A stretch of DNA of 64,000 nt from Streptosporangiaceae bacterium NEAU-GS5 (GTDB lineage: Bacteria; Actinomycetota; Actinomycetes; Streptosporangiales; Streptosporangiaceae), in NCBI GenBank assembly GCA_017592665.1, contig JAGFNW010000007.1, positions 124,001 through 188,000 of the forward strand. The letters run 5' to 3'. The notes under the pieces were generated by a model. The model saw only the letters and a program-made list of their open reading frames with translations, was not told where the DNA came from and searched no databases. Shown here one piece after another: positions 56,084-64,000 of this stretch (positions are counted from its first letter, which is position 1; the number at the start of each line of letters is the position of its first letter). The position numbers and the translations under genes were made by a program.

Positions 56084-56888
56084 CTGGGCGTGGGTGGACG
56101 TCGCCGTCCCACGCCCGGCAGACCGGCTGCGCGGGGTCAGCATGGCCGGGTTCCGTCAGCGTGCGCCCGCGCTCGTGGACATCGCCATGGTCGCGCACCC
56201 GTCCGTCACCCTGATCGTCGACCTGAGCGAGTCCAGGGGCATCGTCTACGACAGGGATGGCCGACGCGCGCGCGGCAGTGTCGTGATCGGGTTGATGCCC
56301 GGCGATCTCCGAGCCGGTGGCTGGGCGACCGAGTGCCTCCAGATCCGGCTGGAGCCGCCCGTGGCGGCCGCGGTGCTCGGCCCATCGGCCGAGCTCAGCG
56401 GATCAGTGGTGGCCCTCCAGGATCTGTGGGGCCGCGACGCCGGGCGGGCCGAGGACCGGCTGCGCGCCGCCACGTCGTGGGATGAGCGGTTCGCGATCGC
56501 CGCGGAGATCCTCGGCCGGCGGCTGGGCGGCCGGTCACGGGTCGATCCGGAGATCGCGTACACCTGGCGGCGGACGCTCACCGGCCGGGGGCGGCTGCGG
56601 GTCGAGCGCCTGGCGGACGAGGTGGGCTGGAGCCGCAAGCGTCTGTGGTCCCGCTTCCGCGCCCAGCTCGGCATCACGCCCAAGCGCGCCGCCCAGCTCG
56701 TCCGGTTCGACCACGCCGCCCACCTTCTCGCGGCCGGTCACGCGGCCGCCGGCGTCGCCGTCGAGAGCGGCTATGTCGACCAGTCCCACCTCCACCGCGA
56801 CGTCAAGACGTTCACCGGGCTCACGCCCGCGGCCGTGGCCGCCGCGCCATGGCTCGCGATCGACGACGTGGCATGGCCATCGCGGTAG
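56061..56888 (+). CDS. AraC-family transcriptional regulator
   Basis: The 275-residue product has an N-terminal sensor domain and a C-terminal AraC double HTH. The first HTH is VERLADEVGWSRKRLWSRFR and the second is AGVAVESGYVDQSHLHRDVK with FTGLTP. The ATG at 56061 lies inside the hydrolase gene; a GTG three bases earlier is the alternative. Overlap suggests coupled translation. The target is likely the adjacent hydrolase or a nearby transporter, which cannot be confirmed here. Confidence 0.88.
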   Translation: MSGATPLDWAWVDVAVPRPADRLRGVSMAGFRQRAPALVDIAMVAHPSVTLIVDLSESRGIVYDRDGRRARGSVVIGLMPGDLRAGGWATECLQIRLEPPVAAAVLGPSAELSGSVVALQDLWGRDAGRAEDRLRAATSWDERFAIAAEILGRRLGGRSRVDPEIAYTWRRTLTGRGRLRVERLADEVGWSRKRLWSRFRAQLGITPKRAAQLVRFDHAAHLLAAGHAAAGVAVESGYVDQSHLHRDVKTFTGLTPAAVAAAPWLAIDDVAWPSR

Positions 56889-56894
56889 CTCCGG

Positions 56895-57362
56895 TCAGCA
56901 CAAGAGGCCGCCGTCGTCGGGCACGTCGCCGTGGGTGGCGTTGACGGTGACGCTGTAACGCGCCGCGCTCTCGATCGTGACGAGGAGGAACGCCCTGGCA
57001 GCGCCGATCCTCTTGCCGTAGCACCGGCTCGTGGCGTCGGCGCCGTCGATGGGCGTCCACCCGTCGTCCTTGGCGAGGCGGGCGTAGTACGGCAGGGCGG
57101 TGTCGGCGGCGCCGATCGTGTAGGCATGGCCGGCGTACGGGTAGTTCTCGTCCTCGTAGCAACCGGAACGGAGACCCTCGTCGGTGGCCTGCGAAGGATG
57201 CGCGCTGATCACGCTCAGCTTCTCCAGCGTGGGAATCAGCGCCAGGTCGGCCTCGGAGCACTCGGAACCGTTCAGATCCTGCCGGCCGAGACAGCCACCG
57301 ATCACGATGACCGCCGCGAGCGGAACCGCGGCGGCCAGTAACGCCACGACGTGAGTACGCAC
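56895..57362 (-). CDS. Small putative lipoprotein
   Basis: The 155-residue product has a signal peptide ending in the lipobox VIGGC (about residue 24). Four further cysteines (SECSEA, SGCYED, SRCYGK, final Cys) could form two disulfides. No family is recognised. GTG start, with a GAGG very close before it, so the start may be off by a few codons. It converges on the AraC gene with a 6-base gap, and is codirectional with the Tyr/Trp-rich peptide gene upstream (23 bases). Confidence 0.68.
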   Translation of the reverse strand: MRTHVVALLAAAVPLAAVIVIGGCLGRQDLNGSECSEADLALIPTLEKLSVISAHPSQATDEGLRSGCYEDENYPYAGHAYTIGAADTALPYYARLAKDDGWTPIDGADATSRCYGKRIGAARAFLLVTIESAARYSVTVNATHGDVPDDGGLLC

Positions 57363-57385
57363 ACCTCGAGGATGTCAGGCCCCGG

Positions 57386-57634
57386 TCACGACCAGAGATA
57401 CAGATACCAGTGGTATTGGCCGTCGGACGGATAGTAGCTGTAGACGCAGTTCCAGTAGTGCCACGGGGTGTTGTTCGTGGTGAGCTGGGTGCCGTACATC
57501 TGACAGGCCCAGTATTCGTAGTAGACGCCGAAGAGGATCTGGTCGGAGGCGGCGGCCGGGGCCGGCGCTCCGAGACCGCCGATCAGCCCCGCGGCGATGG
57601 CGGTGGCTGCCAGTGCGTTGCGAACCTTGCCCAT
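57386..57634 (-). CDS. Small secreted Tyr/Trp-rich peptide
   Basis: The 82-residue precursor has a signal peptide (NALAATAIAAGLIGGLGAPA, cleavage near AAASD). The predicted mature part is about 53 residues with 11 Tyr, 5 Trp and one Phe, and one Cys pair (YWACQM, YWNCVY). I chose ATG at 57634 because GGGAG lies five bases upstream; a 14-codon longer frame is the alternative. The family is not recognised. The content and size suggest a secreted structural or antimicrobial-like peptide, an inference only. Confidence 0.7.
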   Translation of the reverse strand: MGKVRNALAATAIAAGLIGGLGAPAPAAASDQILFGVYYEYWACQMYGTQLTTNNTPWHYWNCVYSYYPSDGQYHWYLYLWS

Positions 57635-57784
57635 CGTGTCTCCCGCGAGTCGGCTCATCTGCTGCTCTTGTCGCACGCGCGCTGATCGCCGTCAAGATCA
57701 TTCGGTTGAGCGATGCCGCTTTGCGCTGGTCGCGGCCATGTGACCGGTGAAAGGTTCAGCAGCCGGGCACCCTTCGTCCCGGTT

Positions 57785-57802
57785 TGAGTAGAGGGCTACT
57801 CA
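57785..57802. promoter_or_regulatory. Palindromic candidate operator
   Basis: TGAGTAGAGGGCTACTCA has perfect 7-bp arms and a 4-base centre, 51 bases before the ATG at 57854. It sits in the 219-base divergent gap between the Tyr/Trp-rich peptide gene and the secreted protein gene, so it may affect one or both. No regulator for it is identified. Confidence 0.5.
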
Positions 57803-57853
57803 TGTCGTGAATAGCTCCCGGCGAAACCATGAGATCGCTGAGAGGAGCACGTC

Positions 57854-58549
57854 ATGAGTCGTCTTTCTGTCAAGGGCGCGCTGATTGCCGCGCTCGCGTC
57901 CGTCGCGCTGATGGGGGCCACCTGCGAGGTGGGCGATTCGTCCGGAGGCGGTACCGGGACGATCGAGCAACAGCGGGTGCCCCAGCCCACCAAGACAAGC
58001 ACCAAGAAGAAGTCGTACTGCCCGGCCCCGGGACCGATCACGCGGTCGCAGCTGCCCGCGCTGGACGGGGCCGCCCGGATCATGGAGAACCCCTGCCTCA
58101 GCGTGGCGGGGATGGTCGACAACGTGCTGGGCTTCGTCCCGGACGAGATGCTCGAAGGCGAGCAGGAGATCAAGCGTTTCTCGCGCGGGCTGAAGACCTT
58201 CGTCGGCCGGGTGACCGTGGTGAACGACGCGGTCGAGTGCGCGTACAAGACCGACCATCTGGCGGTGGCGGTCTATCAGGACCCGAAGTACAGCTGGTCG
58301 CTCGGGATGGTCGCGGTCGTCCGCGGAGACGTGGACGCGCTCGTGCACACCGCGGCGTGCCTGCTCGAGGAGCAGGTGCCGTTCTTGTCCGATGTCTCGC
58401 TCCGGGACGTCGGGCCGCCGCACCCCAGGTTCTGCGCCGACGCCGTGTCGCGGGACAGCCAGGGCTACAGCTTCAAGGTCCTCTGGGTCGCCTCGTCGGA
58501 CACCATGTGCGGCGAGCTCACGTACGCGATCAACAACCCGGCCGCGTGA
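57854..58549 (+). CDS. Secreted cysteine-containing protein of unknown function
   Basis: The 231-residue product begins MSRLSVKGALIAALASVALM, a signal sequence, followed by GATCEVG. The Cys is not in a canonical lipobox, so lipidation is doubtful. A Ser/Thr/Lys linker leads to a domain with six cysteines (SYCPAP, NPCLSV, VECAYK, AACLLE, RFCADA, TMCGEL). GGAG lies six bases before the ATG. Function is unknown. It is convergent with the DUF6493-like gene, 7 bases apart. Confidence 0.75.
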   Translation: MSRLSVKGALIAALASVALMGATCEVGDSSGGGTGTIEQQRVPQPTKTSTKKKSYCPAPGPITRSQLPALDGAARIMENPCLSVAGMVDNVLGFVPDEMLEGEQEIKRFSRGLKTFVGRVTVVNDAVECAYKTDHLAVAVYQDPKYSWSLGMVAVVRGDVDALVHTAACLLEEQVPFLSDVSLRDVGPPHPRFCADAVSRDSQGYSFKVLWVASSDTMCGELTYAINNPAA

Positions 58550-58556
58550 CCGGCGA

Positions 58557-61145
58557 CTACGGGCTGATCAAGGTGTGGAGGCGGCGGGCCTCGAGGACGA
58601 GGCGGCTGGAGCCGCCCCGGGCGGCGAGCGCGGCGAGCGCGGGAATCTCGGCGCGAGCCTCCGAGAGCTGCGCCGCCCTCGACCCGGCCTGGATCAGGTC
58701 GGCCAGGCCGCGAAGCGGTCTGTCCGGCCTGTCGCCCGGAGCCGGCAGCAGCGCCCGCAACGCTTCGGCGATCACCTCCCACACCTCGGTGTGCGCGCCG
58801 GCCTGGACCGCGTCGTTGAGGACCGTCGCGACCCGATTCGGTTTGACCAGGCCGTGCCGCGTCAGGGAAGCGATCGCGGCGCCGATCTCGGCGGACGGCG
58901 ACCGGCCGCGGGCGGCGAGGGTGAGCAGGGCGTCGGCGGCCGCCGCCCGCTCGATCGGCAGCCGGTGCGACATGCCGATCGCCATCGCGTACGCCATGGC
59001 GACGCCCACCGGGCCGTCGGCGTGGGACAGGGCGGTCAGGGCCGTGACCCCGCCGGCGGTGAACTCCTGGCAGGCGAGCAGGGCGCTGACCATGTGAGCC
59101 GCCGTCACCTCGCAGTGCGACGGCATGATCGCCGGCCACCAGGAGACGCTGAAGGAATAGTCTCCTTCGCGGCCGGGACCCTGCTGGCACAGCTCATCGA
59201 TCAGCTTCGGCAGATGGCCACCCGACGGCTCGATCAGGGCGTTCACATAGGCGGTCGGGTCACCCGTGATCTCGCAGCGGACCTGCGGATCCGGGATGCC
59301 GCCTTCGCGCAGCCACTGACACAGCTCCTGCCCGGCATGCGAGGTAAGCCGCGCCGCCCTCGCGACCACCGCGTCGTCGACGGATCGGGGTAGCCGCAGC
59401 AGGGCCTGCCGGAAGTCGGCGTGCAGCGGCGCCAGGCCGGCCGCCTCCAGCCGCTCCATGCGGCCGAGCAGGACATCGGGGTCGACGTGGCCCGTGCCCG
59501 AGGTGGGTGTCGCGAGCAGCTCAGGGCAGGTGTGCCCGGCCTCGAACAGCGCCATCACCTCGCGGATCCGCTCGTGGATCATCCGGTCGGGCGGCGGCAT
59601 CAGCGCGACGCGGCGGCCCGCCTCGGCGATGGCGGCCCTCAGCTGCCGGGCGTCGTCGGGGCTGATGAAGGCGATCGCGACGTGGCTCAGCTCGTGGGCC
59701 GGCTGCAGCCGGTCGCCGAGGACCAGCGCGTGCGATCGCGGTGAGAACCACCGCCGATCCTTGTCCCACCAAGGCTGGAGCGCCTCGCGCAGGCTGTGGG
59801 GATCGCGGTGGGCCCACTGGACGAAACCGGCCAGCAGCCGCTCGAACTGCTCGGGCCCGTGCGTGCCGGCCGTGGCGATGAACTCGTGGCCCAGCTCCTC
59901 GGCCGAACCCACCGGTGCCGCCGATGCGGGCGGCCTGCTCGCGGTCAGGGGCGCCGCTGATGCGGGAGGCGATGCGGGCGCCGCGCCGTAGGCGGCGGCG
60001 ACTTTGTCGCGCAGTTCGGGTGGGAGCGCGGCCGCGGCCTCGGCGATTGCGGCGCGGGCCGCGTCGCCCGCGTGGGCGGACAGCTTGAGCGCGAGCCGCG
60101 CGGCCCGGTGCTGCAGGGTGAGCACATCCCGCGCGAACAGGACCGCCAGCGCCTTCAGCCCGGCGTCGGCACGCTCGGGATTTCGGCGCGCGACCTCGCC
60201 GAGCCACGTGATGAGCGTGGTGCCGAGCCTGCTCTCGGGACGGAACGCCAGCGCCTCGACGGCCTCGGCGAACAGCTCCCCCGGCAGCAGACCCGCCGCA
60301 TCCAGCCGCCGGACCTGAGCCAGCGCCACCTCGGCCACGAAGACCGGCCCGGCCGGCAGCAGCCGGACGTAGTCGGTGGCCCGCTCCCGCGACTCTTCGA
60401 GGGTGGGGGCCATCCGCTCGTGCATGCCTGTCACGGACCTGGCCGCCGACGGCCCGTCTCGCAGCAGCCGGCCGACGATGCCGTCGAGGACCGCGCCGCG
60501 CTCCAGGCGGCCCATTTCGACCAGGTCGGCGATGGTCTCGACCTGGAAGTCGGCCAGCGCCATGCCCAGCCCTTCGGCCTCCCAGATCCGCGGCGCGAGA
60601 TGCGGGAACAGCGGATCCTTCGCCACGGCGGGGGCCATGTCGTCGCGCGGGAACTCCCACGGGAACGACAGCAGCCAGCCGATGACCAGCGCGTCGCTTT
60701 CCGGCGGCGCGGCTCCCGTCTCGCGCAGCAGGCGGGCCGCGATCCCCCAGTGCGAGACGTCGCCGCTGTGGGTGGGGATGCGCAGCCGCGCCACGATCCG
60801 CCGCGCCAGATCAACCCGCCAGGGCTCCGGGCGCTCGCGCAGCACTCGGACCATGTCGTCGTCGGCCGTCTGCTCGAACGGCCAGGGCTCGAGGTCGCGC
60901 CGGAACAGCCAGCTGGTGACCGCCGCGGCGCCGCCCAGGCAGACGGCGCCCGCCAGGCGCAGCGCCCCGATCTCGGCACGCGGGCCCAGCCAATCCCACC
61001 CGTGACGGGCGCGCTCGGCCATATAGCCGCGTAAGGTTTCGGCCATCTCCTTCTTGCCGCGGGCGTCGAGCGCGAGGAGCAGGTCGGCCGTGCCCGAGAT
61101 GTCGCCGCTCTGGATGCGCTTGAGGACGTCGGCCCACTCCGTCAT
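58557..61145 (-). CDS. Large helical-repeat protein, DUF6493-like
   Basis: The 862-residue product is rich in helical repeats over its length. It starts MTEWADVLKRIQSGDISGTA, and the internal stretch ASPPASAAPLTASRPPASAA is a linker that splits it in two halves. No enzyme motif is evident. I place it with the DUF6493 proteins by its overall look and by its partner gene. It overlaps the SWIM gene by ATGA (ATG at 61145), so the two are co-translated. A longer frame lacks a ribosome site. Confidence 0.72.
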   Translation of the reverse strand: MTEWADVLKRIQSGDISGTADLLLALDARGKKEMAETLRGYMAERARHGWDWLGPRAEIGALRLAGAVCLGGAAAVTSWLFRRDLEPWPFEQTADDDMVRVLRERPEPWRVDLARRIVARLRIPTHSGDVSHWGIAARLLRETGAAPPESDALVIGWLLSFPWEFPRDDMAPAVAKDPLFPHLAPRIWEAEGLGMALADFQVETIADLVEMGRLERGAVLDGIVGRLLRDGPSAARSVTGMHERMAPTLEESRERATDYVRLLPAGPVFVAEVALAQVRRLDAAGLLPGELFAEAVEALAFRPESRLGTTLITWLGEVARRNPERADAGLKALAVLFARDVLTLQHRAARLALKLSAHAGDAARAAIAEAAAALPPELRDKVAAAYGAAPASPPASAAPLTASRPPASAAPVGSAEELGHEFIATAGTHGPEQFERLLAGFVQWAHRDPHSLREALQPWWDKDRRWFSPRSHALVLGDRLQPAHELSHVAIAFISPDDARQLRAAIAEAGRRVALMPPPDRMIHERIREVMALFEAGHTCPELLATPTSGTGHVDPDVLLGRMERLEAAGLAPLHADFRQALLRLPRSVDDAVVARAARLTSHAGQELCQWLREGGIPDPQVRCEITGDPTAYVNALIEPSGGHLPKLIDELCQQGPGREGDYSFSVSWWPAIMPSHCEVTAAHMVSALLACQEFTAGGVTALTALSHADGPVGVAMAYAMAIGMSHRLPIERAAAADALLTLAARGRSPSAEIGAAIASLTRHGLVKPNRVATVLNDAVQAGAHTEVWEVIAEALRALLPAPGDRPDRPLRGLADLIQAGSRAAQLSEARAEIPALAALAARGGSSRLVLEARRLHTLISP

Positions 61146-62497
61146 GCGCCGGCTCCTATCAGGTTGCGCACCCGCTGCGCGGCGAGCACGTGCTTGCACG
61201 GGCCGCGGGTGCCCCGATAGTCGACCCACCAGGGGCAGGTGCAGGTCGCCCCGGCCGGCGTGAGCCTGACCCGCCGCTCGCCGACCTCGGCCGCATCGGG
61301 CGCGGTGAAGCGGACCGCGCCCTCATCGGCCAGCTTCAGAGCGGCCCTGAGCCGGGGGTTGGCCGACGCCACGCGGGCGGCGTCGTAGGGCAGCTCGCGG
61401 TGGAAGTGGGCGGCCTCGGCGAGGTCGTAGCCGACCCGGCCGGACGTGCCGAGCCGGGTCAGCGCGGCACGCACCCGATCGCGGTCGAGCCCCGACTCCT
61501 CCTGAAGCTCGTCGGCCTCCAACCGCGGCTGGAAGCAGAGCAGGGCGCCGATGAGCTCGGCATCCGACGCGGCGGTCTCGGCGCCGCCGGAAGCGAGGTG
61601 GTCGAGGACGGCGCCCTCGCCGGAGAACCCGCGCCGCGGGTCGGGCGACAGCATGATCACATAGCGCATGCCGGGCAGCTCCAGCTCCCACGCGCTGGAC
61701 GTCGGCAGGCCGGGCACGGGGGCGGTGACCGGGCCGTAGACCCGCAAGGCTCTGGCGAAGCGCAGCAGCGGCAGCATGGTCGCGAGCCGCCCGGGGCCGG
61801 GCAGGCAGATCGCTCCCGGCCGGGTCGACACGCGGAGCGTCCGCCCGGCGGGGGCCATCCACAGCACGCCCCGCATGGGCAGCCCTCGCAGGAAGGTGAC
61901 GGCCTCGGCCGCGCCGAGCTCGGCGCGGAGGTCGAAGCGGGAGGCGATGACCTGGACCTCGGCCAGGCCGCGAATCCACCGGTCCGGGAGCGGCACCTTC
62001 TTCTCGACCACCGCTCCATCGAGCGTGGTGACCACGAGCTCGTCGGCGCCGACGGCGAGGTGCAGCGGATCGGAGCCGCCGAGCCTGGCGAGCGCCTCGC
62101 GGAGGCGCGCGTTGACGTCGACGTTGGTCGTGCCGAGATCCACGATCTCGCCGTCGAGAGCAGGCCGCAGCAGGTCGAGGCGGGCGTAGACGCCGCCGCA
62201 CATGGAGAACGACTCGAACCGAAGGCGGTCTCCGTTGCAGGTCACCACCGGATCGCGGGACGCGGCCCAACCGGCCGCCGAGCGCGGCCGGTCATAGCGG
62301 GCCTTCGCCACGTCGGCGACGGCGAGCAGCCCGGCGGCCGACGGGGCCGCTCGGGTGAGCAGCCCGCTGAAGAACCGGGGGCGGGCGACCAGCCCTCGCC
62401 GCGTCATCCCTCCCGAGGTGGCGAGGTCGAGCCGGCCGGACGCCACGTCGAGCCCAGAAGATCGGGCGTAGGAATACTCCTGCACCGCAACAGCCAT
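61142..62497 (-). CDS. SWIM zinc-finger protein
   Basis: The 451-residue protein has a C-terminal SWIM motif, CTCPWWVDYRGTRGPCKHVL (pattern CxCx(n)CxH), a zinc site found in DNA- or protein-binding contexts. The N-terminal 380 residues have no recognised domain. The ATG at 62497 is chosen; a TTG 30 bases earlier is the alternative, and neither has a strong ribosome site. SWIM genes of this kind usually lie with MoxR/vWA or DUF-type genes; here only the DUF6493-like gene is present. Confidence 0.82.
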   Translation of the reverse strand: MAVAVQEYSYARSSGLDVASGRLDLATSGGMTRRGLVARPRFFSGLLTRAAPSAAGLLAVADVAKARYDRPRSAAGWAASRDPVVTCNGDRLRFESFSMCGGVYARLDLLRPALDGEIVDLGTTNVDVNARLREALARLGGSDPLHLAVGADELVVTTLDGAVVEKKVPLPDRWIRGLAEVQVIASRFDLRAELGAAEAVTFLRGLPMRGVLWMAPAGRTLRVSTRPGAICLPGPGRLATMLPLLRFARALRVYGPVTAPVPGLPTSSAWELELPGMRYVIMLSPDPRRGFSGEGAVLDHLASGGAETAASDAELIGALLCFQPRLEADELQEESGLDRDRVRAALTRLGTSGRVGYDLAEAAHFHRELPYDAARVASANPRLRAALKLADEGAVRFTAPDAAEVGERRVRLTPAGATCTCPWWVDYRGTRGPCKHVLAAQRVRNLIGAGA

Positions 62498-62570
62498 GCC
62501 CGGCACGCTATCGAGGCGGTACGACAAATCGCGGCCCAGGGTTTTCCCTGAGGTGATCGACTGGATTGCC

Positions 62571-62588
62571 CTGATTCCGGCGAATCAG
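62571..62588. promoter_or_regulatory. Palindrome upstream of the LGFP-like gene
   Basis: CTGATTCCGGCGAATCAG has perfect 7-bp arms with a 4-base centre, 41 bases before the ATG at 62629. It lies in the divergent gap between the SWIM gene and the LGFP-like gene and may be an operator for one of them. Confidence 0.5.
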
Positions 62589-62598
62589 CGAATTCCTA

Positions 62599-62624
62599 CC
62601 TTGGTCATCAGACAACCAAGGAGG
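62599..62624 (+). promoter_or_regulatory. Stem-loop overlapping a strong Shine-Dalgarno
   Basis: CCTTGGT (62599-62605) pairs with ACCAAGG (62615-62621), which includes the first four bases of the strong site AAGGAGG (62618-62624), placed five bases before the ATG at 62629. The 9-base loop is unpaired. Formation of this stem would partly hide the ribosome site. Confidence 0.6.
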
Positions 62625-62628
62625 AATC

Positions 62629-63177
62629 ATGAAGCGCACGATCGCACAGATGGTCACCGGATCCGCCGCCGCTCTCGCCGTACTGGCCGGAACCCAGATC
62701 GCCGCCGCGCCCGCGCAGGCGCGCACCGCCTGCCCGATCCAGCCGTACGGGTTGATCGGCGACTACTGGCGGGCCATGGGCGGGGAGAACAGCTGGTTCG
62801 GTTGCGCGACCCGCACCGAGTACACCCCGCCGAACTTCCTGCACGGCCGCAAGCAGACCTTCGAGCACGGTCAGATCGCCTGGAGCCCCGACCAGGGTTC
62901 CAACATGATCGTGGCGGCCTTCGACAAGAACGGCGTGGCCGTCTTCCGGTGGGGGCCGACCAACCCGTTCAACTACGACTACTTCGTGGTCGACTTCGGG
63001 CCCGGCACGCCAGAGATCCGGGCGCCGTTCAAGGGCGGCCCGCGCACCCAGGGACGGGCCGAGGGCCACGGGCACACCCTCTACAGCTTCTCGGTCAGAG
63101 GTTGCGACTACGGCTTCCTTCAGATCACCAGGAGCTGCCGCCAGGGCTGGACCATCCCGGTCTCGGTCAAGGTGTGA
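62629..63177 (+). CDS. Secreted LGFP-repeat-like protein
   Basis: The 182-residue product has a signal peptide (AAALAVLAGTQIAAAPAQA), cleaved near AQARTA. A repeat resembling LGFP/esterase-associated repeats follows (YWRAMGGENSWFGCATRTEY, GRKQTFEHGQIAWSPDQG), with a C-terminal part holding three more cysteines (VRGCDYG, RSCRQG). LGFP repeats anchor proteins to the cell envelope in mycobacteria and relatives. The ribosome site is very strong. Confidence 0.75.
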   Translation: MKRTIAQMVTGSAAALAVLAGTQIAAAPAQARTACPIQPYGLIGDYWRAMGGENSWFGCATRTEYTPPNFLHGRKQTFEHGQIAWSPDQGSNMIVAAFDKNGVAVFRWGPTNPFNYDYFVVDFGPGTPEIRAPFKGGPRTQGRAEGHGHTLYSFSVRGCDYGFLQITRSCRQGWTIPVSVKV

Positions 63178-63239
63178 TCAGTCCGAACGTAGGATTTGGA
63201 ACATGCTCGACGTCAAACCGGCAGGCGTGAGTCCGACCG

Positions 63240-63740
63240 ATGGCCGCTGACCTTCTGATCCGGCCCATGCGTGAGGACGACGCCGACCAGGTCCTGGCCA
63301 TCTACCAGCACGGCCTGGACGGCGGGCAGGCGAGCTTCGAGACCACGGCCCCATCGTGGGACCGCTTCACCGCGACCAGGCTCGACCGGCCACGCCTGGT
63401 CGCCGCGGACGCCGAAGACGGTGCGGTGGCGGGGTGGGTGGCGGCCTCCCCCGTCTCGACGCGCCCCGTGTACGCGGGGGTCGTCGAGCACAGCATCTAC
63501 ATCCACCCGGGCTACCGGGGCCGCGGCATCGGCCGGGCCCTCCTCACAGCCTTCCTCGACGAGTGCGAGGAGGCCGGGATCTGGACCGTACAGACCGGCA
63601 TCTTCCCCGAGAACACCGCCAGCCTGGCCCTTCACCAGTCCGCAGGCTTCCGCGTCCTCGGCGTGCGCGAGCGGATCGGCCGGCATCACGGCGTCTGGCG
63701 CGACGTCGTCTTCCTGGAACGCCGCAGCCAAATCATCTAG
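63240..63740 (+). CDS. GNAT-family N-acetyltransferase (phosphinothricin-acetyltransferase-like)
   Basis: The 166-residue enzyme has an N-terminal LLIRPMREDDADQVLAIYQ, the acetyl-CoA loop YIHPGYRGRGIGRALLTAFL and NTASLALHQSAGFRVLGVRE, matching the pat/bar group. HHGVWRDVVFLERRS at the C-terminus is also typical. Acceptor specificity (phosphinothricin or other amines) cannot be told. The ribosome site is weak. Confidence 0.9.
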   Translation: MAADLLIRPMREDDADQVLAIYQHGLDGGQASFETTAPSWDRFTATRLDRPRLVAADAEDGAVAGWVAASPVSTRPVYAGVVEHSIYIHPGYRGRGIGRALLTAFLDECEEAGIWTVQTGIFPENTASLALHQSAGFRVLGVRERIGRHHGVWRDVVFLERRSQII

Positions 63741-63807
63741 CCCCGCGCTGTCGATTTGGGTGGCGGCGTTCGACGTAGAGGTGACAAGCGTCTGAGAGGA
63801 GAAGACC

Positions 63808-64000
63808 GTGGCCGAGTACGCCATCCTGATCTACACACCCGCTTCCGCCGATCCTGCCGAGATCACTCCCGAGGATCGCGCCAGGCTGGAGCGGGGCGCG
63901 CGGGCCGAGGCCGATACCGGCGCCATGCTGGCCGCCTTCGAGCTGCAGGCGGCCTCGACGGCCACCTCGATCCGAGGTGACGCGCTGACCGATGGGCCGT
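63808..64000 (+). CDS. YciI-family protein (cut by window edge)
   Basis: The visible 64 codons start at a GTG preceded by GAGAGGAGAAG. They encode AEYAILIYTPASADPAEITP and the EDRARLERGARAEADTGAML helix, matching YciI/DGPF proteins. In actinobacteria these often lie next to an ECF sigma factor, which would be expected beyond the right edge. Confidence 0.75.
   Translation, partial: MAEYAILIYTPASADPAEITPEDRARLERGARAEADTGAMLAAFELQAASTATSIRGDALTDGP

Noticed and set aside
57854-57930. Possible lipobox in GATCEVG
   Set aside because: The residues before Cys (Gly-Ala-Thr) do not match the lipobox pattern, so lipidation is not claimed.

Overview
The window is GC-rich actinobacterial DNA. This follows from the strong G/C third-position bias, the many GTG and TTG starts, and the order secE-nusG-rplK-rplA-rplJ-rplL-rpoB-rpoC-rpsL-rpsG-fusA-tuf-rpsJ-rplC. 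The accessory genes (SigE-family sigma factors, a SARP/AfsR regulator, LuxR-type STAND regulators, LamG/RHS surface proteins) suggest a filamentous actinomycete, perhaps Streptosporangiales. That placement is an inference and no 16S gene is present.

Region 1 (1-20375, all minus strand) is the core information-processing cluster. Read in its own direction it runs tRNA-Trp, secE, nusG, rplK, rplA, an LprG/LppX-type lipoprotein, an L10-type leader, rplJ, rplL, an Mkl/MceG-like ABC ATPase, two Mce-associated membrane proteins, rpoB, rpoC, rpsL, rpsG, fusA, tuf, rpsJ and rplC (cut by the left edge). Strong hairpins separate the transcription blocks (after rplK/rplA, rplL, rpoC and tuf). A good promoter (TGGACA-17-TACACT) precedes rpoB. 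The lipoprotein, ATPase and Mce-associated proteins are a lipid-transport layer embedded among the RNA polymerase and ribosomal genes.

Region 2 (20575-38154) is mixed metabolism and regulation. It holds an aspartate aminotransferase, a lipoprotein, an ArsR/SRPBCC pair, two sigma/membrane-partner operons on either side of an adenosine deaminase, two tandem STAND-LuxR regulators, a methyltransferase/response regulator/histidine kinase operon, a long acyl-CoA dehydrogenase and a convergent thiolase sharing a bidirectional terminator.

Region 3 (38211-55055) holds very large accessory genes. A 1517-residue nSTAND-like ATPase with about 17 WD40 repeats is divergent from a LamG/DNRLRE-type secreted protein and a 2044-residue RHS protein. 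The RHS tail is low-complexity with no recognisable toxin, and no immunity gene follows. A SARP/AfsR regulator converges on the RHS gene.

Region 4 (55238-64000) holds an alpha/beta hydrolase with an AraC regulator, several small secreted proteins or lipoproteins (one extremely Tyr/Trp-rich), a two-gene SWIM zinc-finger/DUF6493-like operon, an LGFP-repeat secreted protein whose Shine-Dalgarno can pair in a hairpin, a GNAT acetyltransferase, and a YciI-like gene cut by the right edge. I saw no CRISPR array, transposase, integrase or rRNA gene.
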